DNA from: Pseudomonadota bacterium
GTDB lineage: Bacteria; Bdellovibrionota_B; Oligoflexia; Oligoflexales; Bin106
Length of the DNA: 22,532 bases
Assembly: GCA_026710525.1 (NCBI GenBank)
Contig: JAPOQT010000004.1
Coordinates: 1-22,532 of the forward strand
Direction: 5' to 3'
Shown one piece after another: positions 14,975 through 22,532 of this stretch; position 1 is the stretch's first letter, and each line of letters begins with the position of its first letter. The position numbers and the translations under genes are program-made. Below the pieces are notes generated by a model. That model did not search any database and was not told the origin of the DNA. It was given only the letters and a program-made list of their open reading frames with translations.

Positions 14975-16465
14975 ATGTTACAAGTACCCCAGTCCCATTT
15001 TCCCGCCGGCTTGAGTTTTGATGATGTCCTAGTTGTTCCCGGCTATTCTGAGGTAATTCCTTCTGAAGTGTCTTTGTACACTCGGTTTTCTTTGAATATT
15101 AATCTTCACTCACCGGTGGTATCAGCAGCGATGGACACGGTGACTGAGGCGAGTACGGCTATTGCCTTAGCCCAATGTGGTGGTATTGGTGTGATTCATA
15201 AGAACCTGAGTATCAAAAGCCAAGCTAAAGAAGTACAGAGGGTTAAACGTAGTGAATCAGGTATTATTGCCAATCCGGTGGTGGTGAGCCCAGATAACAC
15301 CATCGCTGAAGTGAAACATCTCATGTCGACTCATCATATCTCAGGATTTCCTGTGCTTTCTGGTGACTTTCTTGAAGGTATTGTCACTGGCAGAGATCTG
15401 ATTTTCGCTAGTGATCCGACAATGCTGGTGAAAGATGTCATGACCCGGGAAGTGATTACCGCTCAAGAGGATACGACCTGTGATGAGGCGGTAAAAATCT
15501 TGTACCAACACCGTATTGAAAAACTACCTGTTGTGAAACAAGATAGAAAAACGTTAACCGGTATGTTTACCATTAAAGATATTGAAAAAGCGAAAAAATA
15601 CCCCCATTCAACAAGAGATAGTCAGGGGCGACTCCGAGTAGCAGCTGCGGTAGGTATTTTCGATGATTGTTTTGAGCGTGTTGAGGCCTTATTGGCTGAG
15701 GGGTGTGATGCTATCGTCGTTGACACAGCACACGGTCATTCAAAAATTGTCTTGGATCGTTGTCGTGAGATTCGTCATAATTTTAAGTCTTATAGCTTCG
15801 ATTTAATTGGAGGTAATGTGGCAACCAGTGATGGTGCCATCGCGTTAATCGATGCTGGTGTTGATGCAGTAAAAGTTGGATTAGGGCCGGGCTCTATTTG
15901 TACCACCAGAATTATTGCTGGTGTTGGTGTGCCTCAGTTTTCTGCGATTCTCGATACGGCTAATATTTGTGAAAAAAAAGGTATTCCTCTCATTGCTGAT
16001 GGTGGTATCAAGTACTCAGGCGATGCTCTTAAAGCTTTAGCTGCCGGTGCTGCCACTGTGATGCTCGGTTCAATATTAGCGGGAACAGAGGAGGCTCCTG
16101 GTGAAATGATTTTGTATAAAGGTAAGTCTTATAAAACATATCGCGGTATGGGATCTTTAGGAGCAATGGCTCGAGGTTCTCGTGATCGTTATTTTCAACA
16201 TGATGTGAGTAAGACCCATAAGTATGTTCCTGAAGGGATAGAGGGTCGTGTGGCTTATAAAGGCCCTCTTGAGCATAGTTTTCATCAGATTACTGGTGGT
16301 CTCAAAAGTGGTATGGGTTATGTGGGAGCCAAAACCATAGAAGATCTCCAAAAAAAGGTGAAATTTATTCGTATTTCTCCGGCAGGTCTTAGGGAATCTC
16401 ATCCCCACGGTGTTTATATTACCAGAGAGGCCCCTAATTATTACACCGAGTCCTTAGACTCGTAA
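14975..16465 (+). CDS. guaB: IMP dehydrogenase
   Basis: 496 aa, close to the usual bacterial length. The opening LSFDDVLVVPGYSEVIPS is typical. Two CBS domains interrupt the barrel at about 98-145 and 153-205 (HISGFPVLSG; HRIEKLPVVK). The catalytic loop GPGSICTTR gives Cys309. IADGGIKYSGD is the phosphate-binding part. The flap has GMGSLGAMARGSRDRYFQ and the C-terminal GIEGRVAYKGPLEHSF...GGLKSGMGYVGA. It oxidises IMP to XMP with NAD+, the committed step of guanine nucleotide synthesis. AAGGA lies nine bases before the ATG. The 239-bp upstream gap shows no recognisable purine riboswitch. guaA follows after 71 bp with no terminator visible, so a guaBA operon is likely. Confidence 0.97.
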   Translation: MLQVPQSHFPAGLSFDDVLVVPGYSEVIPSEVSLYTRFSLNINLHSPVVSAAMDTVTEASTAIALAQCGGIGVIHKNLSIKSQAKEVQRVKRSESGIIANPVVVSPDNTIAEVKHLMSTHHISGFPVLSGDFLEGIVTGRDLIFASDPTMLVKDVMTREVITAQEDTTCDEAVKILYQHRIEKLPVVKQDRKTLTGMFTIKDIEKAKKYPHSTRDSQGRLRVAAAVGIFDDCFERVEALLAEGCDAIVVDTAHGHSKIVLDRCREIRHNFKSYSFDLIGGNVATSDGAIALIDAGVDAVKVGLGPGSICTTRIIAGVGVPQFSAILDTANICEKKGIPLIADGGIKYSGDALKALAAGAATVMLGSILAGTEEAPGEMILYKGKSYKTYRGMGSLGAMARGSRDRYFQHDVSKTHKYVPEGIEGRVAYKGPLEHSFHQITGGLKSGMGYVGAKTIEDLQKKVKFIRISPAGLRESHPHGVYITREAPNYYTESLDS

Positions 16466-16536
16466 CGAAAGATATGTTTGTTCCCCCTAACACTGAGCTA
16501 TGTTTTCTTGAGAGATCTTAATCAGGAGATCACATT

Positions 16537-18147
16537 GTGTATCAATCAAGACCCCATGATGAAGGTCTGTGTGTTGTTGATTTTGGTTCTCAGTACACGA
16601 GGTTAATTGCTCGGAAACTTCGAGAGAATCATATTTACTGTGAGATTTTTCCCCCTTCGAAAGATAGCCCTAGATTTAGCTATACCATTAAGGGTGTTGT
16701 CCTTTCTGGTGGTCCTGATTCTGTTGCGAGTGACCTGGCTTCTCCTTTGCCCTCATGGGTATTGAATTTAGGAGTTCCTGTTCTTGGTATATGTTACGGG
16801 ATGCAACTACTCGTCAAGCATTTTGGTGGTGTGATCCATTCTGGTGTTTCTAGGGAATATGGTCGGGCATCGATCACCTATGAAAATCGCTTCATGGTGG
16901 ATAACCTGGTCACTGCCAACTCACCCGTGGCTAGAATTTGGCAAGGACTAAGCCAAAATCATACGGTGTGGATGAGTCATGGTGACCACATTGCTCAGTT
17001 ACCTCCTGTTTCAGTTCAGTCAGGTGGCTTTGAGGTTGTTGGTAGAACAGCTCGAACGATTGCAGCTTGTGCTAGTTGTGATGGCAAAGTCATTGGCTTG
17101 CAATATCATCCTGAAGTGAAGCACACAGAAGGAGGATCTCAGTTACTGAGTAACTTTGCCAGACATGTTTGTGGGGTGGCGTCATTATGGCAACCAAATT
17201 CTATGCTTGATACCTTAACCAAGGCCTTACAAGCTCAAGTGCTGTCAGGTGAAAAGATACTTGTTGCGTGTTCTGGAGGTGTTGACTCCACAGTCACTCT
17301 GGTACTACTGACCCAAATTTTTGGTAAAGATCGTGTCCAAGGAGTGTTTGTTAATACGGGTCTTTTAAGGCTGGATGATGCTCATAAGATGGCTAAGATA
17401 GCAGAGGAGCTGTGTTTATCAGTTCATCAGATTCCAGCTGAGTCTTTGTTTTATCAAAAACTGGCTGGTGTTAGCCATCCAGAGGAAAAAAGAAAGATTA
17501 TTGGCGCAACTTTTGTTGATGTGTTTACCCAGTTTGCTCTTGAGCGAAAAACTCAATTCAGTTATTTGGCACAGGGAACTTTATATTCCGATGTTATTGA
17601 ATCAGGAGATGGTGGCACAGGGCCTCAGGTTATTAAAACTCATCATAATGTTGGTGGTTTGCCAGAGCGTTTACCTTTTAAGATTTTAGAACCGTTAAGG
17701 TTTTTGTTTAAAGATGAAGTGAGAATGCTTGGCGCAGAGCTTGGTATAGATCGCGAGATTCTTTGGCAGCATCCTTTCCCTGGGCCTGGCCTAGGTGTTC
17801 GAATTGCCGGTGAGGTCACGGAGCAGAGGGTAAAAATCTTACAACAAGCAGATCAAATTTACATAGATTTTCTAAAAGAAAAAAATATATATCATGAAAT
17901 TTGGCAAGCTTTTTGTGTGCTATTACCGGTTAAATCTGTTGGTGTGATGGGTGATGAAAGAACCTACGAATGGGTGGTGTCATTGCGGGCTGTTAATTCG
18001 ACAGATGCTATGACAGCTATGGTGGCAAACATCCAGATGGCGGATCTTACCACTGTGGCAGAAAAAATCATTTCAACAGTGCAAGGAGTTAACCGAGTGC
18101 TTTATGATATAACCACCAAACCACCAGCCACAATAGAATGGGAATAA
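16537..18147 (+). CDS. guaA: GMP synthase (glutamine-hydrolysing)
   Basis: 536 aa with a GTG start and AGGAGA seven bases upstream. The N-terminal class I glutamine amidotransferase begins VVDFGSQYTRLIARKLRE and has the nucleophile Cys86 in GICYGMQLL, with His191 and Glu193 in LQYHPEVKHT. The ATP-pyrophosphatase P-loop SGGVDS lies at 246-251. The C-terminal dimerisation domain ends ITTKPPATIEWE, as in the family. It aminates XMP to GMP using ammonia from glutamine. All key residues are present, so it should be active. The final GMP-binding stretch includes HPFPGPGLGVRI. It directly follows guaB, completing the two-step route from IMP to GMP. Confidence 0.97.
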   Translation: MYQSRPHDEGLCVVDFGSQYTRLIARKLRENHIYCEIFPPSKDSPRFSYTIKGVVLSGGPDSVASDLASPLPSWVLNLGVPVLGICYGMQLLVKHFGGVIHSGVSREYGRASITYENRFMVDNLVTANSPVARIWQGLSQNHTVWMSHGDHIAQLPPVSVQSGGFEVVGRTARTIAACASCDGKVIGLQYHPEVKHTEGGSQLLSNFARHVCGVASLWQPNSMLDTLTKALQAQVLSGEKILVACSGGVDSTVTLVLLTQIFGKDRVQGVFVNTGLLRLDDAHKMAKIAEELCLSVHQIPAESLFYQKLAGVSHPEEKRKIIGATFVDVFTQFALERKTQFSYLAQGTLYSDVIESGDGGTGPQVIKTHHNVGGLPERLPFKILEPLRFLFKDEVRMLGAELGIDREILWQHPFPGPGLGVRIAGEVTEQRVKILQQADQIYIDFLKEKNIYHEIWQAFCVLLPVKSVGVMGDERTYEWVVSLRAVNSTDAMTAMVANIQMADLTTVAEKIISTVQGVNRVLYDITTKPPATIEWE

Positions 18148-18515
18148 ATTGACAGCTTCATTGTTTGTTTTTCTGGTTATCATCTGGATAATCTGAATAA
18201 CTAAATCAGTTTTTATACCGATTGTTTATCCCAATTATACCGATTGTTTATCCCAATATTCCTTAGCCAATGACGACTAAGTGATTACTTTGCTCAACTC
18301 CTGTTGCCGAGTGCAGGTTGATTATCCATGCTAACTGTGTCTAGTTATGGGGATAGTATGCCATGGTCATATTCCATTTAAAAACTCCGTAATCTTTGAA
18401 TATGTCATTGTTTTTTATTATCCATCTATGATTGGGTGTCTACAGCCGATGTTACGAGATGTTGATACCGACTCGGTAAAAAATGATTGTTTTTTAAAAA
18501 TGAGAGTAAAACTTC
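18148..18515. other. 368-bp intergenic region between guaA and the accessory block
   Basis: No convincing gene lies here. It contains a weak stem (GGTTATC 18175-18181 with GATAATC 18187-18193, loop ATCTG) just after guaA without an adjoining T-run, the 22-bp tandem repeat at 18213-18257, and near its right end TACCG-ACT-CGGTA followed by AAAAAA-TGATTG-TTTTTT (18466-18495). The last structure lies just before the GAGAG that probably serves the next gene and might fold in the leader mRNA. No clear promoter hexamers were found. The composition becomes richer in AT from here to the right edge. Confidence 0.6.
18213..18257. repeat. Perfect 22-bp tandem duplication
   Basis: TATACCGATTGTTTATCCCAAT occupies 18214-18235 and repeats without change at 18236-18257; one further T upstream (18213) also fits the period. 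It lies about 66 bp past guaA and about 260 bp before the next start codon. A period of 22 bp is close to two helical turns, so two copies of an operator facing one side of the helix is one reading. Replication slippage in non-coding DNA is the simpler one. Confidence 0.9.
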
Positions 18516-20192
18516 ATGGCTCATACTATTTTGTCCTTTACTTTAATTCTTACGATTGTTCTCACTGGTTGTATGAAGCCTAAGTGTGGTGTGGTGAATT
18601 CATTCGATAGAGATACAGATGATGCAGCGGCAATGAGAGAACAAGGCGGTAGAGGATTTTTAGTTTGGTGGCTGAATGAAAAACCTTTACCAAATGTTGA
18701 GTCGGTACGAAGGCAAGTAGGATGTCCGGTTCACATAAGTTTTGCTCCCCCTACGGCCATGATGCCAAACACACCAATAACTCTCACCACTGCCTATCAT
18801 TGTTTTAGGGATTTCTTATCGAATACAGACTTCACAAGCAACGTTGATCTTAATGATTCAAAGCTATTTTTATCAAGAAAAGATGGCAAATTTTTAGAAG
18901 TGCCTATCAATCAGGATACCAAAAATGATTTCATGGTGACATATCAAGGAGAAGATGATAGCCTGCCTCAATCGATGGGTCTTGGATTATTTAAAGACTC
19001 CTTATTCAAGAATAATGAGGCATGTTCTCGTTATTCAAAAAACGCAGACACAGAAAATACAGAGAATAACGATACAGAAGATAAACTGAAGGCATGTGAA
19101 AAATGGTTAGATGTCGGAACGTCAACTAATCCATATGATAAGAACGAGAATTATTGTGTGGTAGCTGCTAAATCATATCAGCCTCAACATAACGAATCTG
19201 ATTCAGAGATTTTGTATAGCTGTCTTAGAGCAGAAAACCTTGTCACTATCCAGTATGATTTGGCAAAAAATTATCAAGATGAATTAGTTGGTGCATCTGT
19301 ATTTGACAGTACAACAGATAGCCAAGTTATGAGCTTGAAAAACTCTGTGCTCAAACTTATTGCAAAACTCATTGCGCAAGAAAAAGACCGTCTTGCCATG
19401 ATCATCTTATCAAGTAAAACGAGGAGCCATTTCAAAAATTTCATGAGAAATGCATCTGGTAAGGGTGTTAAAACCTACGCCTTAACATTAAACAATGATG
19501 TGAGTGCACCACTACATATCGAAGAAATAACAGATATCAATACGGAATCTGTGGCAGCTGTTCACCATATTTTCGATCAGAAATCAGGAGATATTAACAA
19601 ACCACTGGAAAAGGGGTCACTCCTTTTGATGGGTGGTTACGTCCTTGCCAGTGTTCATTCTCAAGTGAAATCAGTTGGGTTTGAAGAAGTCAAACAACCA
19701 AATTTAACTCTGTCTTTTCCAGATGAATCTGTTGTGCGGTGGACAGCCACCTCAAATAACGAGAGTGCTACTACTGAAGTAAGTGCGCCAAAACCAGGAG
19801 ATGAAGATTTTATAGGACCGGTGCAACCTCCATCGGGAGGCACTTCACCCGATGGAGACACAGGATCGCCTGACACGGATGGAGACACAGGATCAACCGG
19901 CACGAATCAAGAAGATCCATGCATAGCCTTACCCAACTCTCAAGAATGTCGTTGTTCTAAGAGTCCTGAGGATGAAGGATGTCCTTGTAATTATAGCTCC
20001 AATCAAAGCTCATCATCACGATGTCGTCACAATAACACCTTTTGTCCTCGTAATAAAATCTATGATACAGCTCGTCGAACATGTGTCACAGGGAATAGTC
20101 TTGATGGCGAAGTCGAAGACCGACGCTCTGGCTATGAAGAAGAACCAAATCCTACATTAAATCCAACAGTTAATCCTGAATGTGCGCCATGA
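18516..20192 (+). CDS. Cys-rich lipoprotein, possibly a degenerate trypsin-like protein
   Basis: 558 aa. The signal SFTLILTIVLTGC ends in a clear lipobox with Cys19. Three short stretches recall chymotrypsin-fold proteases: ITLTTAYHCF (88-97, compare 'LTAAHC', with His95 and Cys96, and Cys70 as the possible disulfide partner), KNDFMVTY (136-143, Asp138) and EKGSLLLMGGYVLASVHS (365-382, Ser368, compare 'GDSGGPL...VGVHS'). The Ser motif lacks the Asp before and the Gly after Ser, so the protein may be inactive or the match coincidental. An acidic low-complexity part lies at 176-192. A linker with two 9-residue GDTGS-type repeats (about 447-464) leads to a tail with ten Cys (469-556), including CRCSKSPEDEGCPC, which is probably disulfide-rich and extracellular. 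The ribosome-binding site GAGAG is 11 bases from the ATG. No family was recognised. It is followed by two secreted paralogues that may share its site of action. Confidence 0.82.
   Translation: MAHTILSFTLILTIVLTGCMKPKCGVVNSFDRDTDDAAAMREQGGRGFLVWWLNEKPLPNVESVRRQVGCPVHISFAPPTAMMPNTPITLTTAYHCFRDFLSNTDFTSNVDLNDSKLFLSRKDGKFLEVPINQDTKNDFMVTYQGEDDSLPQSMGLGLFKDSLFKNNEACSRYSKNADTENTENNDTEDKLKACEKWLDVGTSTNPYDKNENYCVVAAKSYQPQHNESDSEILYSCLRAENLVTIQYDLAKNYQDELVGASVFDSTTDSQVMSLKNSVLKLIAKLIAQEKDRLAMIILSSKTRSHFKNFMRNASGKGVKTYALTLNNDVSAPLHIEEITDINTESVAAVHHIFDQKSGDINKPLEKGSLLLMGGYVLASVHSQVKSVGFEEVKQPNLTLSFPDESVVRWTATSNNESATTEVSAPKPGDEDFIGPVQPPSGGTSPDGDTGSPDTDGDTGSTGTNQEDPCIALPNSQECRCSKSPEDEGCPCNYSSNQSSSSRCRHNNTFCPRNKIYDTARRTCVTGNSLDGEVEDRRSGYEEEPNPTLNPTVNPECAP
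19828..19857. repeat. Perfect 10-bp inverted repeat within the lipoprotein gene
   Basis: CTCCATCGGG (19828-19837) and CCCGATGGAG (19848-19857) are exact reverse complements around a ten-base loop, AGGCACTTCA. They encode part of the linker PPSGGTSPDGD. A 10-bp GC-rich stem in this AT-rich gene is unusual. It may be a folding element in the mRNA or a by-product of repeat expansion next to the 27-bp direct repeat. Confidence 0.8.
19851..19894 (+). repeat. 27-bp period direct repeat encoding a GDTGS linker
   Basis: GATGGAGACACAGGATC occurs at 19851-19867 and 19878-19894, start to start 27 bp, which keeps frame and adds nine residues (GDTGSPDTD, then GDTGSTGTN). This is a flexible acidic linker between the body and the Cys-rich tail of the lipoprotein, and its copy number is likely to vary between strains. 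Confidence 0.85.
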
Positions 20193-20304
20193 CTGGTGAC
20201 TTGAGTATCTATTGAATCAGAGTTGGTCATGAAAAAGGCACCTGTTATTTGACAGCATGAGTATGTGGATATAAACGGACATCGTTGTTTTTTTAAATTT
20301 AAAT

Positions 20305-20332
20305 TTTAAAACATATCATTTTATAGTATAAT
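20305..20332 (+). promoter_or_regulatory. Possible promoter of the secreted paralogue pair
   Basis: A perfect TATAAT at 20327-20332 follows TTTAAA at 20305-20310 with a 16-bp spacer, embedded in a very AT-rich tract (20287-20337) that could act as an UP element. The leader to the ATG at 20479 would be about 140 nt. An alternative is TTGACA at 20249-20254 with TATAAA at 20270-20275, spacer 15 bp. Either would give the pair its own transcription, separate from the upstream lipoprotein gene. Confidence 0.4.
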
Positions 20333-20478
20333 AAATTTTCGTAAGTGAGGGTAGGATGAAATAACATCTTCCCTTGTACTCACATGAGTGTTAATGATAC
20401 AAGATAGAAAATAGTTCTTCTGTTCAAACTAACAAACAGCAATCCGTAATAATTTAAAGCAAGTAAAGGAATCTCAGT

Positions 20479-21321
20479 ATGCATTTTTTGAGCCCGAGTT
20501 ATATCTCATTATATTTAAGTCTCATATTATTGATCTTATCCACACCTGGCTATGCTCAAAATGACGACCACTTTTTAGATGGTCTTTTAGATGACTCAAA
20601 TGTTAACGTTGCACCTGAAAAGAAGAAAACCCAAGGTGGCATGAAAGGTGACGTGACTAAGACTAATGAATCCTCTTTATCAGAGTTATTTTTTGGCTTA
20701 ATGATAAGTTCTGATCCCATGTTGGCATATGGTAATTACCACGTTGAAACGTCATTAAAAGTTGCTAATAACCCTCAAATTATTGATAATGGATGGTACG
20801 AGATATATCCTGGCTTAGCTGATGTGTTGCCCGATATCAATAGTAACTATTATGACCCTTGGGGCAGCAATGCCCTAACTATATTCTATTTTACACTACA
20901 TGAGAAAATTAATAAGTATGAGCATCATGAAGGTAAGTATGTCAACCCCAAAATATTAGGTGCTTGTCCTAGGTATCCTCTTGTTTCAGACTTGGTTCAT
21001 GGGTCTTATAAGGAACGCTTTGGCGATCGTACTCACACATGTAAAAACTTATTCCCAGATTCACAACATAAAATTATTGTATTTACAGTGAGAGAACATA
21101 AGGATATAGAAATACCTGAAATAAGAACTTGTGGTCAGCCAGTAAGTTCCAACGATAAAAGTATCAAGATCAAATATCATATGGCAGTCACCATTAGTTC
21201 ATTTGCTAATCAGAGTGATGTCCTCAACAATCGTTCAATCGTTGAAATCAAGACTAAATTTGTATTTACAGATGAAATTGCTGCAAAATATTATGAATCA
21301 GATATCTGCCAGCAGAAGTAA
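20479..21321 (+). CDS. Secreted protein of unknown function, first of a tandem paralogue pair
   Basis: 280 aa. A standard signal peptide (LYLSLILLILSTPGYA) is probably cut after Ala26, giving QNDDHFLDGLLDDSNVNV. The motif DDHFLD at 29-34 lies at the same position in the next protein. The mature part is hydrophilic, with four Cys (163, 188, 218, 277). The segment ACPRYPLVSDL...HTCKNLF (162-192) aligns with CAREPLVDDLF...HVCHNLL in the neighbour, and YEIYPGLADVLPDI aligns with FEIIPYYDDTFSALFPEL. AAAGGA lies eight bases before the ATG, and the partner gene starts 48 bp downstream. No catalytic motif or known domain was recognised. The protein is probably periplasmic or extracellular, with disulfides. 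Confidence 0.85.
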   Translation: MHFLSPSYISLYLSLILLILSTPGYAQNDDHFLDGLLDDSNVNVAPEKKKTQGGMKGDVTKTNESSLSELFFGLMISSDPMLAYGNYHVETSLKVANNPQIIDNGWYEIYPGLADVLPDINSNYYDPWGSNALTIFYFTLHEKINKYEHHEGKYVNPKILGACPRYPLVSDLVHGSYKERFGDRTHTCKNLFPDSQHKIIVFTVREHKDIEIPEIRTCGQPVSSNDKSIKIKYHMAVTISSFANQSDVLNNRSIVEIKTKFVFTDEIAAKYYESDICQQK

Positions 21322-21369
21322 TATAAGATAATTGACTTACCAATATTATAGACAACCAGGAGATAACCC

Positions 21370-22335
21370 ATGAAATATGTAACAAAGAACTATGTGGCTG
21401 CTTTATTTAAGCTCATGTTATTAATTTTTACCACATCCAGCTATGCTCAAGAGGACGATCACTTTTTGGATGATCTTATAGATAACGCTAATGTTAATAC
21501 GTCTGAAGAATCAGCAGCAGACGATCATTTTTTAAGTGACTTAATAGATGACGTCAATCAAGGAGCTAACACACCTAACACACAACGTGGCCTACCTAGT
21601 ATGTTATTTGATACCAGACATATGGGGAAGGGTGGATTAAAAAACGTCATACTTGAGGAAGACGAAGGCTGGAGGGAGCAGGAATATGATTCGTTTGAAA
21701 TTATTCCGTATTATGATGACACCTTTTCGGCTCTCTTTCCTGAGTTACCTAAAAATGCCAAAGAACGATCAAGTCTATCCAGTTCCGAAATCATACAATT
21801 AAGGAAAAAACACTTTCTAGCGACTCGACCGCCTATTCCTGGGACAACTGTTACCATTTGGTACGTGGGGTCGGAGGGAAGTGATCCTGAAAGAGGTCCG
21901 AACTATCATTTGCGTTGGCCCATTGCTCTTTGTGCTAGAGAGCCACTGGTCGATGATTTATTTTTAAACCCTAGCAATAAACGTATTCATGTATGTCATA
22001 ATCTTCTTAAACAACGCCCTTTTTATCATGATAGACACGATGGTCATTTTGAAAATCACGTTGTGTTTGAGGTAACAAACGAGCGTAAAATCAAGATAAA
22101 GAAAAATCGTAATTCGATATCATGCTACCTTGAAAAAAGTATCGCAAAAAATCATGATTTTTGCTTAAACGTTACTTACGAATTAAATGTGGTAATGTCG
22201 GTGTATCAGGATTATTACGATGAGGCTACGAGAGGTGGTTATCCGAATAAATTATACTCTAGCAAATATGCTACTATCGTATTAGGTTGGCACAATATTC
22301 CTTTGCCTAAGGGTGTTAAATTGGACAAACCTTAA
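21370..22335 (+). CDS. Secreted protein of unknown function, second of a tandem paralogue pair
   Basis: 321 aa. The signal peptide (ALFKLMLLIFTTSSYA) is cut after Ala26, giving QEDDHFLDDLIDNANVNT, nearly the same as the first paralogue although the signal sequences differ. The motif then recurs as DDHFLSDLIDDVNQ at 51-64, so this protein has two copies and its neighbour one. Cys188 and Cys209 match Cys163 and Cys188 of the neighbour (spacing 21 against 25). Cys252 and Cys265 are near the neighbour's Cys218. The middle region is longer and more charged. AGGAGA lies six bases before the ATG. The gene is co-directional and 48 bp from its paralogue, so one transcript is likely. A possible terminator follows. 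No known family was recognised. Confidence 0.85.
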   Translation: MKYVTKNYVAALFKLMLLIFTTSSYAQEDDHFLDDLIDNANVNTSEESAADDHFLSDLIDDVNQGANTPNTQRGLPSMLFDTRHMGKGGLKNVILEEDEGWREQEYDSFEIIPYYDDTFSALFPELPKNAKERSSLSSSEIIQLRKKHFLATRPPIPGTTVTIWYVGSEGSDPERGPNYHLRWPIALCAREPLVDDLFLNPSNKRIHVCHNLLKQRPFYHDRHDGHFENHVVFEVTNERKIKIKKNRNSISCYLEKSIAKNHDFCLNVTYELNVVMSVYQDYYDEATRGGYPNKLYSSKYATIVLGWHNIPLPKGVKLDKP

Positions 22336-22428
22336 ACATATTTGATTCGAGATTATATAGTGTCTATCAATGATTGATGGAACATAGGATCTCGACAACT
22401 CTTGTGAGTTAATCGGAAAAAAGAAAAT

Positions 22429-22465
22429 CGATCATCTTTTTAAAAATTGATCGTGACCATTTTTT
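22429..22465 (+). terminator. Possible terminator after the paralogue pair
   Basis: CGATCA (22429-22434) pairs with TGATCG (22448-22453). The inner TTTTT/AAAAA can extend the stem, and a run of six T (22460-22465) begins six bases after the stem. The stem is short and the T-run is displaced, so this is a weak candidate for ending the transcript of the two secreted proteins. Confidence 0.3.
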
Positions 22466-22532
22466 ATGTTTTTCGATTGTTTGATCAACCCAAGGGCGGT
22501 GGTAGAGGAGTGATTCGTGATATGTCGTGAAA

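Noticed and set aside
16157..16408. 83-codon antisense open frame inside guaB
   Set aside because: The guaB protein is intact and fully conserved here; the antisense frame has no features of its own.
18175..18193. Stem-loop just after guaA as a terminator
   Set aside because: Seven pairs including one G-T, but no T-run follows on either strand; the nearest run of T is about 17 bases away.
18347..18583. 78-codon open frame overlapping the start of the lipoprotein gene
   Set aside because: No ribosome-binding site, no recognisable features, and it overlaps a clear lipoprotein signal in another frame.
22391..22408. Small stem CTCGACAA/TTGTGAG after the second paralogue
   Set aside because: It has a bulged base and no T-run; the stem at 22429 is a better terminator candidate.
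22517..22532. Possible start of another gene at the right edge (GTG after GAGGAG)
   Set aside because: Only five codons are in the window, too few to support a gene call.

Overview
The window is a Gram-negative chromosomal segment. Double-membrane features are plain: lipoprotein signal peptides, Sec signals, an outer-membrane beta-barrel protein and a TonB/Tol-type motor. The combination of an Agl-Glt-like gliding-motor operon, proteins with the AgmX/PglI-type C-terminal domain and a mevalonate-pathway enzyme points to the old 'deltaproteobacterial' grade (Bdellovibrionota, Myxococcota or relatives). The moderate, rather AT-rich composition fits a Bdellovibrionota/Oligoflexia-like organism better than a GC-rich myxobacterium. 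This placement is inferred from gene content; no rRNA gene is present.

Layout. (1) 1-400, minus: the 5' part of a CtaG-type cytochrome oxidase assembly gene, cut by the window edge. (2) 637-1845, plus: a Cys-rich lipoprotein with a possible lysozyme-like domain, overlapping the next gene tail to tail. (3) 1832-12823, minus: eight co-directional genes, read as ExbB/TolQ-like channel, ExbD, ExbD, beta-barrel protein, three TPR proteins (519, 1057 and 339 aa, the last a lipoprotein) and an FHA-TM-TonB-like protein. Together they could span the envelope: a proton-driven inner-membrane stator, periplasmic TPR scaffolds, an outer-membrane component, and a trans-envelope protein with a cytoplasmic FHA domain. 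This matches the conserved core of the Myxococcus xanthus Agl-Glt machine. (4) 13118-18147, plus: metabolic genes, namely methylmalonyl-CoA epimerase, diphosphomevalonate decarboxylase, guaB and guaA. (5) 18148-22532, plus: an AT-richer accessory block. It holds a 368-bp gap with a perfect 22-bp tandem repeat, a lipoprotein with possible degenerate trypsin-like motifs and a Cys-rich tail, and two tandem paralogous secreted proteins that share a DDHFLDxL motif immediately after signal cleavage.

The strongest leads are the compact motor/scaffold operon with a degenerate FHA domain, and the unrecognised secreted protein pair with its post-signal motif. No tRNA, rRNA, insertion sequence or CRISPR array was seen.
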